From: an uncultured Gammaproteobacteria bacterium
Lineage (GTDB): Bacteria; Pseudomonadota; Gammaproteobacteria; Chromatiales; Chromatiaceae
Reading direction: 5' to 3'
DNA length: 36,867 nt
Assembly (NCBI GenBank): GCA_937926265.1
Contig: CALAZS010000188.1
Coordinates: forward strand, 1-36,867
The first letter of the stretch is position 1; the number at the start of each line of letters is the position of its first letter. A model generated the notes under the pieces. The model made no database searches. It was given only the letters and a program-made list of their open reading frames with translations, and was not told the DNA's origin. Shown here in pieces: positions 1 to 8,169 of this stretch. The translations under genes were made by a program, and so were the position numbers.

Positions 1-153
1 AAATTCACCAAAGAAATTTCGACTGAAAAAGGTGAAAAGCTGGAATTCAGTGGCATTGTTAGAAATGTAAGCGATAAACCAAATCAAGATTTCAAAAATG
101 ATAACTTAGTCGGCCTGGAAACATACTTCCAGGTAAAACTCGGCTTAAATTGA
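1..153 (+). CDS. C-terminal fragment, possible outer-membrane beta-barrel (TonB-dependent receptor-like) protein
   Basis: The window opens inside a reading frame that runs 50 codons to TGA at 151-153; its start lies upstream of the window. The visible tail is polar and ends in YFQVKLGLN, an alternating polar/hydrophobic pattern like the last beta strand of an outer-membrane barrel, although the usual terminal Phe is absent. The next gene, 34 bases downstream on the same strand, is a periplasmic binding protein followed by a sensor kinase. A barrel receptor would fit such a ligand-sensing set, but this is an inference from context. Family assignment is weak; the reading frame itself is well supported by its downstream spacing and codon use. 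Confidence 0.4.
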   Translation, partial: KFTKEISTEKGEKLEFSGIVRNVSDKPNQDFKNDNLVGLETYFQVKLGLN

Positions 154-187
154 GAATAGAATTAATTTTCATCATGGAACAGATGAA

Positions 188-1174
188 ATGCAATTAAGCA
201 TTACAAATTTCAAAACAGTAATTTGTGAAACTTTGATAATCCTCCTTGCTCTTCTAATGAGTATTGGTTTTGTTCCGCCTGCAATAGCCAGCGATATCGC
301 TGATTTTGATCAACCCAATATTCTTATACTGAAAAGCAGTGATGCCGAGCTATATAGCAAAATAGCTTCTGAATTAACTTTTGCTCTCGCGCTAAAATGC
401 CAAAGCTGCCCTGAAAAAAAGCCAATCATTGATACTCGGACAGTTGCGGATATCAACAAAGAAATAATCAATAATCTAAACTACAATTTCATAATTACAT
501 TAGGCAAGCAAGCCTGGTTAGAAATAGAAGATTTGGATTTAAAGCCGGAGATAAAAAAACTCCATACTGTGTTGCCTTTGGATCAGGATATTCTCAAAGC
601 AAAGTCAAATCAGTATTTTCTAGTTCTTGAACAGTCTTACAAAACTCAACTCGATATCCTGACAAGACTATTTGAATCTAAACCAAATTTAACAGTTTTA
701 TATTCTGCCAATTCCGAGTGGCGCAAAGAATTACTTGAGACTGCATCACAAAAACTCAATATTCATCTTCGCTACAAAAAATTTGATTCTACAAACAGAT
801 CAAGTATAAGCCAAATTTTAAAAGACCAGGCTCTATCGAAGAGCAGTATTTTAATGTTGCCGGATAAAGAAATTTATAACCGAAGCAACATTAACCAGAT
901 ATTCATTTCGGGTTACGCGAACAATATTACATTCATAGGCTATTCAATCTCACTTGTAAAAACCGGCGCAGTTATTTCTTTAGTCACACCGAAAACTAAA
1001 ATCGCAGGTGAAATCTCCAGGCTTGCTTATGAAATGCTTGAAAATAAAAAAAATGCCGGCGTGTATTACCCCAGTTCATATAAAGTTTTGATAAATGAAA
1101 ATATATTGAAAGCTTTGAATATGGAAATAGACCAAAGCATGATCAATAAAATCAACCTAGAGGTTGTGCAATGA
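188..1174 (+). CDS. Periplasmic ABC-type substrate-binding-like protein (putative sensor partner)
   Basis: A 328-residue protein with an N-terminal hydrophobic signal segment (about residues 12-34, ending ...PPAIAS) and therefore probably periplasmic. The body alternates beta strands and helices in two lobes, and the C-terminal lobe (GYSISLVKTGAVISLV ... YPSSYKVLIN) resembles the uncharacterised ABC substrate-binding family (TrpX/DUF534-like). No permease or ATPase gene is next to it. Its stop overlaps the start of the downstream hybrid histidine kinase in an ATGA, so the two are translationally coupled. I infer that it delivers a ligand signal to the kinase's periplasmic domain rather than feeding a transporter. 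The ligand is unknown. The gene is AT-rich, like the kinase gene that follows. Confidence 0.7.
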   Translation: MQLSITNFKTVICETLIILLALLMSIGFVPPAIASDIADFDQPNILILKSSDAELYSKIASELTFALALKCQSCPEKKPIIDTRTVADINKEIINNLNYNFIITLGKQAWLEIEDLDLKPEIKKLHTVLPLDQDILKAKSNQYFLVLEQSYKTQLDILTRLFESKPNLTVLYSANSEWRKELLETASQKLNIHLRYKKFDSTNRSSISQILKDQALSKSSILMLPDKEIYNRSNINQIFISGYANNITFIGYSISLVKTGAVISLVTPKTKIAGEISRLAYEMLENKKNAGVYYPSSYKVLINENILKALNMEIDQSMINKINLEVVQ

Positions 1175-3918
1175 AATCTTTTTTAAAAAACAACCTCTAC
1201 AAGCGTGTAATTTTATTGTCGGTTATACCTGCTGCAATTATCTCAATTGGAATAACCATCTATTTCACCTCATTACGTATCAGTGATACTCAGACAGTTC
1301 TTGAACAACGCTCTCAAGCCTTAGCCAATCAGATTGCCAGTGAAAATATCAACCAGGTTTTTACCGATAATATCAACCAGATTGCGAGCAATATTAAATT
1401 TTACTTAAAAACCAATGAGGACCTGGTAAAAGTTGAAATTTATTCTAATACCGGCTTGCTTCACAGTGATAGCAAAGATAATCAGTATAAAAACTTAAAC
1501 CAATACCAGGCTGATATCAAACTAATACCCATCAGTGAAAACCTTGGTGATTTTGAAGAAAATCAGCCTGCAGAATTATTGCCTGTAATTATTGGTAAAA
1601 CGGTCATTCAAATGAATGACAAAATGGCAATAAAAACACAGGAACTGGTCAAAGTTGCTGTGATAACTATTCTATCCATTATTTTGATAGCAACTATTCT
1701 CAGCCTATACCTGACGCATAGAATTTTCAAACCAATTTCCAAACTTGTCGACGCCTTTGTACTGTTAAGTAAAAAACAATTTTCAACCCGTGTAGAAGAA
1801 GATTCCAGTCATGAAATTCTTGTCATGCAAAAAGGTTTTAATGAAATGGCTGACGCGTTGGAAAACCGAAATGAACAGATAAACCAGGAAGTAGAAAAAA
1901 TTACTGACGATTTAAATACCAGCTTGCAGGCTTTGGAAATTCAAAATATCGAACTTGATATTGCAAGAAAAGAGGCCATTGAATCGACCAGAATGAAATC
2001 ACGATTTCTTGCAAACATGAGTCATGAAATCAGAACACCAATGAATGGCGTTATTGGATTTACCGCATTATTAAAAAAATCTGAGCTGAATGAAAAACAG
2101 GTATATTTTGTAGATACGATTGAGCAGTCATCAAAAAAACTACTTCAAATCCTGAATGACATTCTGGATTATTCAAAACTGGAAGCTGATAAAATCCTAA
2201 TTAATCATCTGCCATTCAACTTAAAAGAAACTGTTTCACATGTAATCAACCTGTTTACTCCTGCTGCCCATGACAAGAAATTACAACTCATCGCCATAGT
2301 CTACAACGATGTTCCTTCAGAAATTATTGGCGACTCTTTACGATTAGCTCAAATTCTTTCAAATCTCTTAAGCAATGCCATCAAATTCACTGATTCAGGT
2401 GATGTGATATTGCGTGTCGCAATTGATGATGAATCCTCTGATAAAATAATATTAGGTTTCTCTGTTACAGATACTGGAACAGGTATATCAGAAGAAGACC
2501 AGACCAAGTTATTCAAGCCATTTGCACAGGCAGAAACCGGTTTGAATATTGCTGAATCAGGTACTGGCCTGGGCTTGAATATATGTGAATCTCTATGTCA
2601 AAAAATGGGCGGAAGCCTTAGCCTGGAGAGCACAATCAACCTGGGATCTACTTTTTTCGTCAAACTGCCTTTTGAGATAAACAAGGATAAAAATTCCAGC
2701 CATGTATTTGATGCAATCTCAGAAAGCAACTTTAATGGATTAAAAGCCTTGATTTATGATAACCATCAGCTTTCAAGAGCCTCGATAAACAATCAAATGC
2801 AAAACTTTGGTTTTATCACTGAAGAGACCGATGACATAGATCAATTTCGCTCAATTAAAAATAATGCCTACTTCGATGCAAACATCATCTCGATCAGCCC
2901 TTCGCAACTTGATGGCATTGACACTTTTCTGAAGCCCCTTACAGATGAAAAATCCATCATTTTTATTCCTTCATCTAATAACAGCCTGATCAATCGACTC
3001 TCTGAAAATTTTCATTGTGTTGTACTTAAGTCACCTGTTTCTGAGAGAGGACTTAGAGAAGGTTTAATGATTACCCTTAACTTGGATAACAGTGAACAGA
3101 TTCAAAATCATAGCAATCTCGCAAGTCTAAGCTCAGTCAGAGAATTGGATTTTTCAAACATGAATATTCTTGTTGTTGATGACAACGAGGTTAATCAGAA
3201 CTTATTAACTTCATTACTGGAAGATTCCAACGCAAATATTATCTCGGCTTACGATGGCTCTGAAGCTATTGATAAAATACATAAAGATGAAATTCACCTG
3301 GCTTTTATGGACATTCACATGCCGGTTATGAATGGCATTGATGCTACCCGTTTGATCAGAAATTCAGGTTATCAATTCCCAGTCATTGCATTGACCGCCG
3401 ATGTTGGTTTTACCGATGAAAGTATTTTAATCGATCAGGGTTTTAACGGTGTTTTAATTAAACCGGTTAATGTGGATAACTTAAAAAACATCATTTCCAG
3501 GGTGTATAAAGGCGAAACTATAGAAATAAAAACCGAACGCTTACCCGTAGACAACAAATATTCAGACTCGGACAGCCTGCCCATCAGAGACAAAGACCAG
3601 GCATTAAGGATAACTGACAATCAGATTTCTGTTGCTAACAAGTTACTTTTTAAACTCGTTAATGACCTCCCTGAAATGCTCAAAGAACTCGAAAAACATT
3701 TATCAGAAGAAAACTGGAAAGAGCTTTGGCAGACACTGCACCGTATTCACGGGGCTGCCTCTGTCTGTGCTGTTGTTGCTTTAAGCAAAACCGTTAAAGA
3801 CATTCAACTGAGCATTGAAAAAGCCAGGTATTCTAAATTGAAAGAAGAGATTTCCAGGCTTCGTCAAGAATATGAAAGGCTGCAGGACTTCTGCAAAAAA
3901 CTGCCTAAACAGTCTTAA
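1171..3918 (+). CDS. BarA/GacS-type hybrid sensor histidine kinase
   Basis: 915 residues with a full phosphorelay architecture: TM1 (about 13-35), a periplasmic segment of roughly 125 residues, TM2 (about 162-182), HAMP (about 183-235), coiled coil, HisKA with H285 in MSHEIRTPMNG, HATPase with an N box (LSNAIKF) and glycine boxes (DTGTGIS, GTGLGLNIC), a degenerate receiver (about 515-640), a true receiver with D670/D671, phospho-acceptor D714 (FMDIHMPVMNG), T742 and K764, and a C-terminal Hpt with H857 in LHRIHGAAS. This matches the BarA/GacS family, which drives the GacA/UvrY-Csr cascade; no cognate regulator is visible here. The start overlaps the preceding binding-protein gene by 4 bases. 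The 3' end overlaps the 3' end of convergent pdxJ by 14 bases. The pairing with a dedicated binding protein is not typical of BarA, so the input signal may differ. Confidence 0.88.
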   Translation: MKSFLKNNLYKRVILLSVIPAAIISIGITIYFTSLRISDTQTVLEQRSQALANQIASENINQVFTDNINQIASNIKFYLKTNEDLVKVEIYSNTGLLHSDSKDNQYKNLNQYQADIKLIPISENLGDFEENQPAELLPVIIGKTVIQMNDKMAIKTQELVKVAVITILSIILIATILSLYLTHRIFKPISKLVDAFVLLSKKQFSTRVEEDSSHEILVMQKGFNEMADALENRNEQINQEVEKITDDLNTSLQALEIQNIELDIARKEAIESTRMKSRFLANMSHEIRTPMNGVIGFTALLKKSELNEKQVYFVDTIEQSSKKLLQILNDILDYSKLEADKILINHLPFNLKETVSHVINLFTPAAHDKKLQLIAIVYNDVPSEIIGDSLRLAQILSNLLSNAIKFTDSGDVILRVAIDDESSDKIILGFSVTDTGTGISEEDQTKLFKPFAQAETGLNIAESGTGLGLNICESLCQKMGGSLSLESTINLGSTFFVKLPFEINKDKNSSHVFDAISESNFNGLKALIYDNHQLSRASINNQMQNFGFITEETDDIDQFRSIKNNAYFDANIISISPSQLDGIDTFLKPLTDEKSIIFIPSSNNSLINRLSENFHCVVLKSPVSERGLREGLMITLNLDNSEQIQNHSNLASLSSVRELDFSNMNILVVDDNEVNQNLLTSLLEDSNANIISAYDGSEAIDKIHKDEIHLAFMDIHMPVMNGIDATRLIRNSGYQFPVIALTADVGFTDESILIDQGFNGVLIKPVNVDNLKNIISRVYKGETIEIKTERLPVDNKYSDSDSLPIRDKDQALRITDNQISVANKLLFKLVNDLPEMLKELEKHLSEENWKELWQTLHRIHGAASVCAVVALSKTVKDIQLSIEKARYSKLKEEISRLRQEYERLQDFCKKLPKQS

Positions 3919-4645
3919 CCTGTATAAACCTTTTCATAGTACTAACCGCTTCTTCAAGACCGCTAAAAACGGCCCTGGCAATAATCGCATGTCCTATGTT
4001 TAACTCTCTAATGCCATCAATGCCAGCTATTTGCTGTACATTATGATAGTCCAGACCATGTCCGGCATTGACATGCAGACCGACTTCCAGGCCATGCGAG
4101 ACTGAAGTTTGAATACGAATTAGTTCCCGGTCTTTAGCAATACTACCTGAAGCTTCAGCATAATGCCCCGTATGAATTTCAATCACGGGTGCTGCAACCC
4201 TGGCAGCCGCATCAATCTGATCCCTGTCCGCATCGATAAATAGCGAAACACGAATACCGGCATCTGCCAGCTCTGCACAATAATCCTTCAGGTAATCTTC
4301 ATTTGTAATAACGTCAAGCCCACCCTCGGTGGTTAATTCCTCTCTTTTTTCAGGAACCAGGCAAACATCTGCCGGTTTAACATCAAGGGCAATTTTCAAC
4401 ATTTCACTGGTAGCCGCCATTTCAAGATTCATCCTTGTCTGAAGAACATCTTTCAGCATATAGACATCTCTGTCCTGAATATGTCGACGATCTTCACGCA
4501 AATGAAGAGTAATAGCATCAGCGCCAGCCTGTTCAGAAACCAATGCCGCCTGGACAGGTTCCGGGTAACGGGTACCACGCGCCTGTCTTATAGTGGCAAC
4601 ATGGTCAATATTGACTCCTAAAAGTCGCTGGTATGCGATTGTCAT
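3905..4645 (-). CDS. pdxJ: Pyridoxine 5'-phosphate synthase
   Basis: 246 residues, the usual PdxJ length. It condenses 1-deoxy-xylulose 5-phosphate with 3-amino-2-oxopropyl phosphate to make pyridoxine 5'-phosphate, the last ring-closing step of DXP-dependent vitamin B6 synthesis. Diagnostic segments are LGVNIDHVATIRQARGT at the N-terminus, HLREDRRHI and CLVPEKREELTTEGG, and the HVNAGHGLDYHN region near the C-terminus. The start ATG overlaps the recO stop in ATGA, so it is coupled to recO as the last gene of the lepA-era operon. In many gammaproteobacteria acpS follows pdxJ; here the convergent kinase gene follows at once, with a 14-base 3' overlap and no room for a terminator. Confidence 0.97.
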   Translation of the reverse strand: MTIAYQRLLGVNIDHVATIRQARGTRYPEPVQAALVSEQAGADAITLHLREDRRHIQDRDVYMLKDVLQTRMNLEMAATSEMLKIALDVKPADVCLVPEKREELTTEGGLDVITNEDYLKDYCAELADAGIRVSLFIDADRDQIDAAARVAAPVIEIHTGHYAEASGSIAKDRELIRIQTSVSHGLEVGLHVNAGHGLDYHNVQQIAGIDGIRELNIGHAIIARAVFSGLEEAVSTMKRFIQVKTV

Positions 4646-5370
4646 GCTCTCTCCCTCTTAAAAAAATCGCGGCTTTTAAAAACATATCCACCGAGCAAAT
4701 GCTGAATAAGATATCGCATCAGCAATTTACTTTCATGTAAATGAGTCTGGTTGAACAACTGTCCCAGAGCAAGCGCCTGTAATGTTTCGCCACTGAGTAC
4801 CGGAGTATCATCCTTGTAAGTAGGATTAACCTGGCACTCCGAGGGACCTTTATCAAAGATATATCGATATTTCTTATCAGCTTGTATAAGAAGCCCATTT
4901 TCAACATCACACTCGAGCAAAAGCCCATAACCTAAAAAATCAAGCAGGTGCTTTTCAAATAGCCTTAATTTGTTTTCAAAATTTTCTTTATTGTTTGAAA
5001 TAATTTTCAATAATTCTGAATAACCGGAAAACACTGTTTCAGCAACTTCATGTTTTGGTAATGCTTTTAGCAAAAGCTCATTTACATAATAAGCCGTAAA
5101 AAGGCGGTTACCAGAAAACTCAAGTAAATGGCCGGCAGATTCACATTGATTCAGGGTTTTGACTTCGCCCCGGCCCGAAAAGTTCATCATCAGCGGGGTA
5201 AAAGGCTGCAGGATTGCAGATTTGGAAGACTTGCTACTTTTAACACCTTTAGCAACGCAGGTGACACGACCGAAATGTAAAGAAAAAAAATCTACTATCA
5301 AACTTGTATCAGAGTAAGGACGCCGGTGAAGAACATAGGCTGGAGATAAAAGCTTAACAGATTGAACCAT
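4642..5370 (-). CDS. recO: DNA repair protein RecO
   Basis: 242 residues. RecO works with RecR to load RecA on SSB-coated gaps (RecFOR pathway). The N-terminal OB-fold start (AYVLHRRPYSDTSLIVDFFSLHFGRVTCVAKGVK) is typical, followed by the helical region (RLFEKHLLDFLGYGL). There is no four-cysteine zinc motif; instead the central domain carries CDVENGLL and little else, as in many proteobacterial RecO proteins. The stop overlaps the pdxJ start (ATGA) and the start overlaps the era stop by one base (TAATG), so it is coupled on both sides inside the lepA-pdxJ operon. Confidence 0.95.
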   Translation of the reverse strand: MVQSVKLLSPAYVLHRRPYSDTSLIVDFFSLHFGRVTCVAKGVKSSKSSKSAILQPFTPLMMNFSGRGEVKTLNQCESAGHLLEFSGNRLFTAYYVNELLLKALPKHEVAETVFSGYSELLKIISNNKENFENKLRLFEKHLLDFLGYGLLLECDVENGLLIQADKKYRYIFDKGPSECQVNPTYKDDTPVLSGETLQALALGQLFNQTHLHESKLLMRYLIQHLLGGYVFKSRDFFKRERA

Positions 5371-6263
5371 TAGTCTTTGTAACCAAGCCGGGCTAGTGCG
5401 TTTTCGTCATCAGACCAGCTTTTTTTAACCTTTACCCATAATTTAAGAAAGACTTTCTTTTCAAAAAATTTTTCCATTGACTGCCTGGCATGCGTGCCAA
5501 CCTGTTTCAGGGATTCTCCCTTGTTTCCTATTAATATATTTTTTTGGCCCTGGCGCTCAACCCAGATCAATGCATGAATACGATAGAGCTTTTCCTCTTC
5601 AACAAAGGACTCTATCTCTACTGTAGTGGCATAAGGCAATTCCATATGGAACTGACGAGTCAACTGTTCACGAATCAGTTCAGCAGCAAAAAACCTTTCA
5701 CTCCGATCTGTTAACTGGTCCTCGGGGAAAATATTTTCCCCTTCAGGCAAAGCCTGAAGCACATGATTTTCCAGCACTGAAACCTGGCTACCATTTTTTG
5801 CCGAGACTGGTATAACTTCTAGAAAGTCATGCTGTCCACCAACCATTTCGATAAAGGGTAATAATTTTTCCTTGTCGTCAACCAGATCAATTTTGTTGAT
5901 GACCAGAATAACAGGACGGCCACTTCTAATGACATTATTCATCACCTGTTTATCTTCCCTATTCCAGACTTCAGCCTGAACGACAAATATAATAACGTCC
6001 ACGTCCTGTAACACGGCATTGGCTGTTCTGTTCAGATAACGGTTCATTGCCTGTCCACCGCGTCGGTGAATTCCTGGTGTATCGAGGTAAACAATCTGAC
6101 CATTCTCTAAAGTTTTGATCCCCAGAATACTATGGCGTGTTGTTTGTGGTTTGTGCGAGGTGATGGCCAGTTTCTGGCCGATGAACTTATTAATAAGTGT
6201 CGACTTTCCAACATTAGGCCTGCCGACAATAGCGGCAAATCCACAATGGCGTTTACTGCTCAT
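5370..6263 (-). CDS. era: GTPase Era, 16S rRNA / 30S assembly factor
   Basis: 297 residues. Era is a GTPase that binds the 3' end of 16S rRNA through a KH domain and couples 30S maturation to growth. The G1 loop GRPNVGKST lies near residues 14-22, with switch II DTPG, G4 NKID and G5 VSAKNG. The C-terminal KH signature (ILIGNKGESLKQVG) and the EKKVFLKLWVKVKKSW tail are intact. The start ATG sits inside the 3' end of rnc (11-base overlap), as expected for the conserved rnc-era pair. Confidence 0.98.
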   Translation of the reverse strand: MSSKRHCGFAAIVGRPNVGKSTLINKFIGQKLAITSHKPQTTRHSILGIKTLENGQIVYLDTPGIHRRGGQAMNRYLNRTANAVLQDVDVIIFVVQAEVWNREDKQVMNNVIRSGRPVILVINKIDLVDDKEKLLPFIEMVGGQHDFLEVIPVSAKNGSQVSVLENHVLQALPEGENIFPEDQLTDRSERFFAAELIREQLTRQFHMELPYATTVEIESFVEEEKLYRIHALIWVERQGQKNILIGNKGESLKQVGTHARQSMEKFFEKKVFLKLWVKVKKSWSDDENALARLGYKD

Positions 6264-6939
6264 AATGCTCTAACATCCTGCTGGCTGCGTCCTGTTCAGC
6301 CTTGCGGCGACTTGAGCCTGATCCAATAGTCACTAATTTTTCCTGTTTGATGGCACAGCTGACTTTAAATTGCTGGCGATGCTGGGGACCACTTGATTCG
6401 ACAATCTCATATACCGGCAACTCAATCGAATGACTTTGCAGGTATTCCTGTAACCTTGTTTTGGGATCTTTCCTGCCTTTTTCTAAAGTGACTTCTTCAA
6501 GCTTTTCTTTAAACAACTCGAAAATAAAATCCCGGGCTTTCTGGTATCCGGCATCGAGGTAAATTGCGGCAATAACCGCTTCAACGGCATCCGCCAAAAT
6601 GGAATCCCGGGTATGACCGCCACTACGAAGTTCCCCCTGTCCAAGCTTCAGGTAATTGCCAATTGAAAGGCTTTTCCCGATTGAGGCAAGTGTTTCTTTC
6701 TTAACCAAAGAAGCCCTTAAGCGACTTAACTGCCCTTCATCAGCACCGGGAAACTGATGAAAAAGATGATCAGCAATAATAAAACCTAAAATTGAATCAC
6801 CTAGAAATTCGGAGCGTTCGTTGTTTTTCATGCCAGCACTACGATGAGTCATGGCGGTCTCCAATAAAGAGATATCGGAGAAGCTGTAACCAATCTTTTG
6901 CTGCAGCTGGCTTAACGGTTCTCTCAAACGTTTACTCAA
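6253..6939 (-). CDS. rnc: Ribonuclease III
   Basis: 228 residues. RNase III cleaves double-stranded RNA, including 30S pre-rRNA and structured mRNA leaders. The catalytic signature NERSEFLGDSILGFI and the second acidic cluster (ADAVEAVIAAIYLD) are present, with a C-terminal dsRNA-binding domain (DPKTRLQEYLQ ... GSGSSRRKAEQDAASRML). The only start giving a full N-terminus is TTG at 6937-6939, which overlaps the DUF4845 gene stop as TTGA. No strong Shine-Dalgarno precedes it (only GTGGAAA close by), so translation probably depends on coupling to the upstream gene. The 3' end overlaps era. Confidence 0.97.
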   Translation of the reverse strand: MSKRLREPLSQLQQKIGYSFSDISLLETAMTHRSAGMKNNERSEFLGDSILGFIIADHLFHQFPGADEGQLSRLRASLVKKETLASIGKSLSIGNYLKLGQGELRSGGHTRDSILADAVEAVIAAIYLDAGYQKARDFIFELFKEKLEEVTLEKGRKDPKTRLQEYLQSHSIELPVYEIVESSGPQHRQQFKVSCAIKQEKLVTIGSGSSRRKAEQDAASRMLEHYEQ

Positions 6940-7319
6940 TTTCCACTATAGTCAATTTCAAGCTTGTCACTGAATGACACCATCACCGATATATTGTGCA
7001 CAATTGGTTCTACACGATCGTAGGTGAAATCAATAACTAACTTGTTTTTTTCCTTTTTGATCTTGTAACCGTCTTTGGGAAAATCATAGATGCTGTTGAT
7101 TCGAAAGCGTTTCTGAATTTCCTTTTTCACCCCGGAAACTGTTTTATTTCTCAGCCTTTGGGCGTCATCGTTTAGACCGGCAACAATCGACTTAATACTT
7201 TGATTTTCCAGATAGATCGGTGTGATTTTCAATGCCAGTAAAACAAAGAAACCACCTATGGCCAAAATAATCAGAATGCTTAAAAATGTGAGTCCTTTTT
7301 GACGTGCCTTTGTGTTCAT
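6936..7319 (-). CDS. DUF4845 family membrane-anchored protein
   Basis: 127 residues: a short basic N-terminus, one hydrophobic segment (about 11-31, GLTFLSILIILAIGGFFVLLA) that looks like a type IV pilin-type helix, and a soluble domain rich in alternating hydrophobics (KNKLVIDFTYDRVEPIVHNISVMVSFSD). This size and topology, and the position between lepB and rnc, match the DUF4845 family seen at this spot in many gammaproteobacteria. The function is unknown. The 3' end overlaps the rnc TTG start by 4 bases, so it may act mainly as a translational lead-in for rnc, but this is inference. Confidence 0.85.
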   Translation of the reverse strand: MNTKARQKGLTFLSILIILAIGGFFVLLALKITPIYLENQSIKSIVAGLNDDAQRLRNKTVSGVKKEIQKRFRINSIYDFPKDGYKIKKEKNKLVIDFTYDRVEPIVHNISVMVSFSDKLEIDYSGN

Positions 7320-7336
7320 TGATATACCTTCAAGAG

Positions 7337-8146
7337 TTATTTAATCAAAGTGCCCAGCCTGTTCCAGGCAATAGGCAAACCATCACGATTACCATCCCAG
7401 TGCATCCAGACGGCAAATGCTTTTCCAACCAGGTGCTGTTCTGCAACCAATCCCCAGCAACGGCTGTCGTTACTGTTGTCACGGTTATCACCCATCGCAA
7501 AATAAGCACCTTCGGGTATTTTCACCGGACCGCGTGAAAGCACTGCACAGCCACGTGGTAGATTAGGCGCAGAAGGATGGGTCAGCGTTGCATGCTCCAC
7601 ACCCGTCAAATCCTCTACATGCTCCTGGGAACCGGTTTCACGCTCACCTGACCCTACCCCGGTATAAACCCCGAGTGTAGTTTTCTGCATGGGCTGATCG
7701 TTAACATATAAGACTTTATCCCGGTAATCAATAATGTCGCCAGGAACTCCGACTACACGCTTAATATAGTCAATATTCGGGTTAAGTGGGTATCGAAAAA
7801 CAAAAACATCGCCCCGTTCCGGTTTTCCTATATCAATTACCTTGTTATTCAGAACTGGCAGGCGAATGCCATAGGCATATTTATTGACCAGGATAAAATC
7901 ACCAACCAGCAATGTCGGCATCATTGAGCCGGAAGGAATTCGAAAAGGCTCGACCAGAAAAGAACGCAACAAAAGTACGATAAAAATCACAGGAAAAAAG
8001 GATTTTGAGTACTCAATCAGCAAAGGTTCCTTTTTATTCTGGGATTTACGCTTTTTTGCCAAAAACAGGCTGTCAATCAGCCAAATCAGACCTGTAATTG
8101 CTGAAGCCAATACAAGAATTGTTGGCAAATTAAAATTGAAAGTCAT
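7337..8146 (-). CDS. lepB: Signal peptidase I
   Basis: 269 residues. It is the inner-membrane serine/lysine protease that removes signal peptides from Sec- and Tat-exported proteins. TM segments lie near residues 7-30 and 50-64. The catalytic Ser74 is in IPSGSMMPTL and the general-base Lys129 in YIKRVVGVPGD; the late motif GDNRDNSNDSR is intact. The periplasmic insert includes a long Ser/Gly/Glu-rich loop (around TGVGSGERETGSQEHVE) typical of the larger Gram-negative enzymes. It lies 23 bases downstream of lepA and 17 bases upstream of the DUF4845 gene, so the operon is continuous. Confidence 0.97.
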   Translation of the reverse strand: MTFNFNLPTILVLASAITGLIWLIDSLFLAKKRKSQNKKEPLLIEYSKSFFPVIFIVLLLRSFLVEPFRIPSGSMMPTLLVGDFILVNKYAYGIRLPVLNNKVIDIGKPERGDVFVFRYPLNPNIDYIKRVVGVPGDIIDYRDKVLYVNDQPMQKTTLGVYTGVGSGERETGSQEHVEDLTGVEHATLTHPSAPNLPRGCAVLSRGPVKIPEGAYFAMGDNRDNSNDSRCWGLVAEQHLVGKAFAVWMHWDGNRDGLPIAWNRLGTLIK

Positions 8147-8169
8147 ATTAAATTCCGTAATTTAACGGG

